Of a stretch of 64,000 nt of DNA, positions 59,462-64,000 are shown piece by piece; within the stretch, counting starts at the first letter, position 1; the number at the start of each line of letters is the position of its first letter. Below the pieces are notes generated by a model. It searched no databases, had not been told where the DNA came from, and was given only the letters and a program-made list of their open reading frames with translations. The DNA is from Carya illinoinensis. Its lineage: Eukaryota > Streptophyta > Magnoliopsida > Fagales > Juglandaceae. The stretch is from positions 16,133,501-16,197,500 of the forward strand of contig NC_056753.1 of assembly GCF_018687715.1 (NCBI RefSeq). The letters are read 5' to 3'. Both the position numbers and the translations under genes were made by a program.

Positions 59462-60696
59462 TGTAAAACTGCAAGTGCATAGTATCGTAGTTTTATAATA
59501 AAGTGATAAGAAGAGTATCGTCCTCAGGTATTGGTACCTTACTTTTGCCAAATACCAAAATTATACTAATCTCGATTTTATCTAGAGGAATCACTAAGAT
59601 TTTTGTAGTTGCAAATTAAACTAAGATCAACTCAAAAAGAAATACGTAAAGGAAATAAAACTGACGTTCGAAGATCAAATTAATGGGAAAGAAAACTTCT
59701 AGGAAATTGATTTTACCTAATTCTTCACTATGCTTTTCTCATCCAGCTAATTTAATTTAATTCTTTTTGTTCATTAGCAAATCTCTAATCATCCAACAGC
59801 CTCTTTCGATAGTCAACTGGAAATTATTCTTGTTCATCAATTCACAAAAGAATATGCAAATTAATAAAGCAAGAAAGCAATAAGACCAATGATTTAAATA
59901 CTACATAGGTTCATACAAGTCTTTCAATCTCTATATTCACCTATGCTGAATATTCAAGATCTACCCTATGATTCCCTCTTTCGATAGCAAATCACAAGAT
60001 TAAATATCATCTAATCAATGGCCAGTCAATTAGAAGCAACAAACTCAGAATAAATCAGATAAACAAAGAGAGAATTGCCTTAAATTAGTATAGACAATCA
60101 AGCATAGTTCGAAACTGGGTTACATCATTTTCTTAAAATAAATAAAATTTAGCTCATGTTAGAAATAGAATTCAACATAAACGAATTCACCATAATTGTT
60201 CTGAGAATATTGGAAGAAAATAAATGCTGAAAAATACTCATTGCAGCCGCAACTCGTCTTAAAAAACTCAAGGAAATGATTCAATGCTTTTCTCCCGTCT
60301 GTGCTCGTGTATGATTCCAACGTACGTGCAATATATGGAATTCCCTCTCCAAAACAGATGAATTGAATCCTTCTCGTTATGTTTTTCTGTCCCAAAAAGT
60401 GTTCTCCAGTCAAAAGGTACGGCCATAGAGTGAAAAATCACTTTTATATTGTGTGACAGCGGAAGATCCTAGATTTGTCAAAATATGATGCTCGCTCGAG
60501 CGGGGTGTTAAGCGCACATCGAGCGTTCGACTCTGCCTGATTTCGCTTGAGTGATCTTTGTTTTCCAGCAACCCACTCAAGCTCATTGTCGAGCGGCAGT
60601 CGAGCATTTGAATCTGCCTGAATTTGCTCGAGCGGCCAAAAGCCTCCGCTCGAGCGATCTTGTAAAATCTGCAATACGAAATTTTGCAAGTCATCA
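59462..60696 (-). repeat. 3' LTR of the Athila-type element (1,235 bp)
   Basis: On the minus strand it starts TGATGACTTGC (60696) and ends GCAGTTTTACA (59462). It is preceded by the purine tract GTTTGGGGGTATT. At 60485-60660 it holds several GCTCGAGCG-type palindromes. The partner LTR is outside the window, so the ends rest on TG/CA and the purine tract. Confidence 0.75.
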
Positions 60697-60709
60697 AATA
60701 CCCCCAAAC
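60697..60709 (-). other. Polypurine tract of the Athila-type element
   Basis: The plus strand AATACCCCCAAAC gives GTTTGGGGGTATT on the minus strand, immediately before the LTR start. Confidence 0.75.
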
Positions 60710-62321
60710 TTACAACTTTGTTTGTCCTCAAACAAAAAGAAAAGCAAATGATAGTTTAGGCAATATCAACTCGACCCCAAAGAGAAGTATCATCACTCAC
60801 CAAGCTTTTATGAATTTAGATTTCATCACTAGTATTTTACTCTTTTAACATCAAAGATAGCAAGAAAATCAATCAAAAATTTTTCAATTTGTCAAGCAAG
60901 AGTTAGGCGTTTACTTCAACCTAAAGCTAAGACCTTGAGTGTGTGTGTGATATAGTCAATCTAACCTCAAACCACCTAAATTCAGATAAAAGTAGAACAA
61001 CTAAAATTAGAAGAATTCTCTCAAAACTTAACCCCATAAGTCCAGTTTTCAGAAATCATCTCCACTAATGTAGTCAACACCAAAAATCAGAGATCAATAG
61101 GTCTTTAATAAGGTTGTAATGATAGGCCACATGGTGAGGGTTAAGAAAGAACTGGATACAGAAAATCAAAGCAAACTGGGAAAATACTTAGTGAAAAGAA
61201 CACTAAAAGAGATACCCACATGATTCAAATCATAGCTCTTTCTTGGCAATATGCTCATACTTGTGGCATTATTGTTGCTGTAATCATTGAAGCAATACCA
61301 ACAATTCCTTTAACAAAATTTGAGGTGATACATACTCCGCTTAGTGACTTTTTTTTTTTGTTTTTACTATCTTTCTTCTTCTTTCTTCTTCTTCTTCTTT
61401 GATCAAACAGAGAGAGCAAACATAATACAGTTCATCATGAAATAAATTTTCTCTTTTAAATGTAACTCTCCACCAAAGTATTTTCTCAAACTATCAAAGG
61501 TAGATTCATTGTTTTTTAGGCTTAGAGCGGGCATGGTTTATGTAGTTCAAAGAATAAATAAAGACTTATGGAGGCTCAAGGGGGTTGACTATGGAAACAC
61601 ACCATGTAATGATGGCATGATATTTAGGACGGCTGGGAAAACTTTTTGGTTATGTCAAAGAAATGCCTAGATCATTTCTCTAATATTTGGTCTCAGCTAG
61701 GATTTCGCCTCAATGACCCATCAACGGATTCTAGAGCAAAGCAAAATCAAGCTTCCCTCTTTCAATTAATTCAACTTCTTCTCTTCATAAGCAAAATGGA
61801 ATAAGAGAAAAATGACTATGTGCTCAATTATGTTCAAGGTCAAAGATTTAAACCAAAGTACCCACAAAACTCCACTTGACATAAAAGAAATTTTTGAAAA
61901 TTTTTCTCAAAACTATCTTCAATCACAAATTTCAGAATCATAGAGAATTAAATCTTACTCCAATGCATGCTTGGTAAGAGAATTAGACAACCCATCAACA
62001 ATCCAAGACTTAGAAAACAAGAGGATCAAATGACTATAAGAGTTTACACCCCAAACTTAAATTAAACAATGTCCTCATTGTAATGCAAAAGTAAAAAGGA
62101 TTGAAGAAATAAAAGGAACTTCCCTGGTTTCATGATGAATCTTCCGTAGTTTAAAATTTTTCAGCTCTTTATTTATGCTAAATAAACCTGCATCAAAAAC
62201 CAAATTATTAAAACTAAATAAATAAAGATAATAAAATAAATGAAAGAATGAAAGATAGATCTATGGGTTGCCTCCCATAAGCGCTTGTTTTAAAGTCTAC
62301 AGCCAGACTTTTCAATTTTCA
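60710..62321 (-). other. 3' non-coding region of the Athila-type element
   Basis: No reading frame of note. Athila elements often have an env-like ORF here, but I see no trace of one. A TTC-rich run lies at 61360-61400. Confidence 0.55.
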
Positions 62322-63526
62322 TCAATTAGGATCTCCAAGAGGAATAAATGCATAGTTCATCTCCACTTGTTCTCCATAGTAGTGCTTCAATCTCTGACCA
62401 TTAACTCTGAAAATATTCCCTGTCTTGTCCTTTAAATCTACTGCTCCAAAAGAGGAAACTTCATGAATTGTATAAGGACCTGTCCATCTTGATTTTAACT
62501 TTCCTGGGAAGAGTTTGAGTCGTGAATTGAAGAGTAAAACTTGTTGTCCTAGTGCAAACTCTCGCCTAAGAATTTGTTTGTCATGCCACTTCTTCGTCAT
62601 TTCTTTATAGATCTTTGCATTTTCACATGCATCATTCCGGAACTCTTCCATCTCATTCAATTGAAGAAGTCGCTTTTCACCTGCTGCCTTCAAATCAAAG
62701 TTAAACTTTTTTACAACCCAATAAGTTCTGTGCTCCAACTCCACAGGAAGATGACATGCCTTTCTAAACACTAATCGGTATGGAGACATCCCGATAGGTG
62801 TTTTAAAGGCTGTACGGTATGCCCACAAAGCATCATCAAGCTTCTTCGCCCAATCCTTTCTATTGGTTTTGACCGTCTTTTCAAGGATGTTCTTGATTTC
62901 TCTATTTGAAATTTTAGCTTGGCCATTAGTTTGAGGATGGTAAGCAAGTGCTATCTTGTGCTTTACACCATATTTAGAAAGAAGATTATTAAACAACTTG
63001 TTGTAAAAGTGAGTCTCTTCATCACTAATAATAGCTCGGGAGTGCCAAATCTTGTGAATATATTCCTGTGCAAAAATTTGAGCACTACCTTTGCATCATT
63101 TGTTGTTGTAGCAATTGCTTTCACCCATTTTGACACATATTCAATTGCTAATAAGATATAAGCAAAACCAAAAGAAGGAGGAAAAGGCTCCATAAAATCT
63201 ATTCCCCAAACATCAAACAACTCAACTTCTAAAATACCTTTTACTGGTGACTCATGACGCCTTGAAATATTCCCCATACGTTGGCACCGGTCACAAGTTT
63301 TCACCAAAGTGTAACTATCACGAAAAATAGAAGGCCAAAAGAATCCACTTTGAAGTACCTTAGCTGCTGTACGAGTGGCTCCAAAGTGTCCTCCATATGA
63401 TGAGGAATGGCAATGATGGAGGATGTCTTGCATCTCTTCTTCCGGCACACCTCTTTGAATGATTTGATCTGGGCATCTTTTGAACTGTAAAGGCTCATCC
63501 CATAGATAGTAACTCACATCATGCAA
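62322..63526 (-). pseudogene. Athila-type integrase, one frameshift
   Basis: The H2C2 zinc-binding part (HHCHSSSYGGHFGATRTAAK, then TCDRCQRMGN) is followed by the core with its first Asp in VWGIDFMEP. A one-base deletion near 63040 shifts the frame before the second Asp, which is readable in the other frame (IISDEETHF). The frame then continues through [14 protein letters not shown] with the catalytic Glu and on to a C-terminal domain ending near 62322. The protein would insert the cDNA into the host genome. All three catalytic residues survive, but the frame does not. Confidence 0.88.
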
Positions 63527-63907
63527 AAACTTCTTGCGTTGATGGTAAGTAAGATCAGGTGGTAAAACTTTACAAGCTAGGTAGTTAACAATATCAGCAT
63601 ACTACAGAAGCTTGATCTCACATGCAAACAACTGCTCATCAGGGAATGCCTCTTGGACCACTGAATCTGGTCTTTCTTCCTCTTGCTCTAACAGAGAGAG
63701 ATGATCAGCCACTAAATTTTCACTTCCTTTCTTATCTCGAATCTCCAAATCAAATTCTTGAAGAAGGAGGATCCAACGAATTAGCCTAGGCTTAGCATCC
63801 TTCTTGCCAAACAAATAGCGAAGTGCTGCATGATCAGTGAACACTATCACCTTTGTACCAATGAGGTAAGACCGAAATTTATCACAAGCAAACACCACAG
63901 CAAGCAT
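63527..63907 (-). pseudogene. Athila-type RNase H and linker, in-frame stop
   Basis: The frame reads [20 protein letters not shown], then [18 protein letters not shown] and [11 protein letters not shown], the C-terminal half of the gypsy RNase H domain, with the DHAAL motif. It continues into the integrase linker after a TAG at 63601-63599, where the family normally has Trp (LLWYADIVNYL-like). Upstream pol lies in the last 90 bases and beyond. Confidence 0.82.
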
Positions 63908-64000
63908 CTCCTTCTCAGTTGTTGTATATTTAACTGAGCTTCATTCAATGTCCGGCTTGCATAATAGATGGCTCTAAACAGCTTGTCTCATCTTTGCCCC

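Larger units (their letters stand above)
59462..64000 (-). mobile_element. Athila-type Ty3/gypsy retrotransposon, partial
   Basis: The minus-strand order is RNase H, integrase, about 1.6 kb of 3' non-coding region, purine tract, 3' LTR. The right (5') part lies outside the window. Integrase wording ([49 protein letters not shown]) is that of the Athila clade as I know it. A stop and a frameshift in pol make this copy defective. Confidence 0.88.

Overview
This window is plant nuclear DNA, most likely from a woody eudicot (rosid). That placement is inference from the intron-rich kinase gene, the AT-rich intergenic DNA and the kinds of transposons present; the species cannot be named from sequence alone. 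One intact-looking host gene is present, a seven-exon PTI1-like receptor-like cytoplasmic kinase on the minus strand (coding exons within 15344-19601). Almost everything else is transposable-element DNA, much of it nested.

Layout. 196-7150: 3' part of a Tat-clade Ty3/gypsy element, with tandem repeats, a decayed antisense 'gypsy-type transposon' ORF, a polypurine tract and a 3' LTR. 7151-8583: AT-rich intergenic DNA. 8584-12422: an unusual multimer of a small TRIM-like LTR element, seven LTRs in four units, inside one CAAAC duplication. 12713-14500: hAT-type non-autonomous transposon with a perfect 8-bp duplication. 15344-20950: PTI1-like gene with a second TRIM in intron 4 and a three-unit minisatellite upstream. 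21618-32388: CACTA (En/Spm) element with palindromic GTTCGAACG repeats and two decayed genes, carrying two solo LTRs of one gypsy family. 33375-50826: a PIF/Harbinger-like MYB gene and transposase, apparently one element split by a 7.4-kb gag-only gypsy element and by a long LTR-like unit that itself holds a LINE fragment and a poly(A)-tailed retroposon. 51049-56340: decayed L1-type LINE. 56656-59461: second copy of the long LTR-like unit. 59462-64000: Athila-type gypsy element running off the right edge.

Transposon protein genes all carry stops, frameshifts or deletions, so none looks autonomous. The strongest structural signals are an array of short hairpins in the gypsy LTRs whose stems differ between repeats yet stay complementary, and the TRIM multimer, whose LTR-LTR joints carry exactly the two bases expected of unprocessed cDNA ends.

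Limits: coordinates of splice sites, LTR ends and duplications were read by eye. Family names rest on remembered motif patterns, not on database searches.
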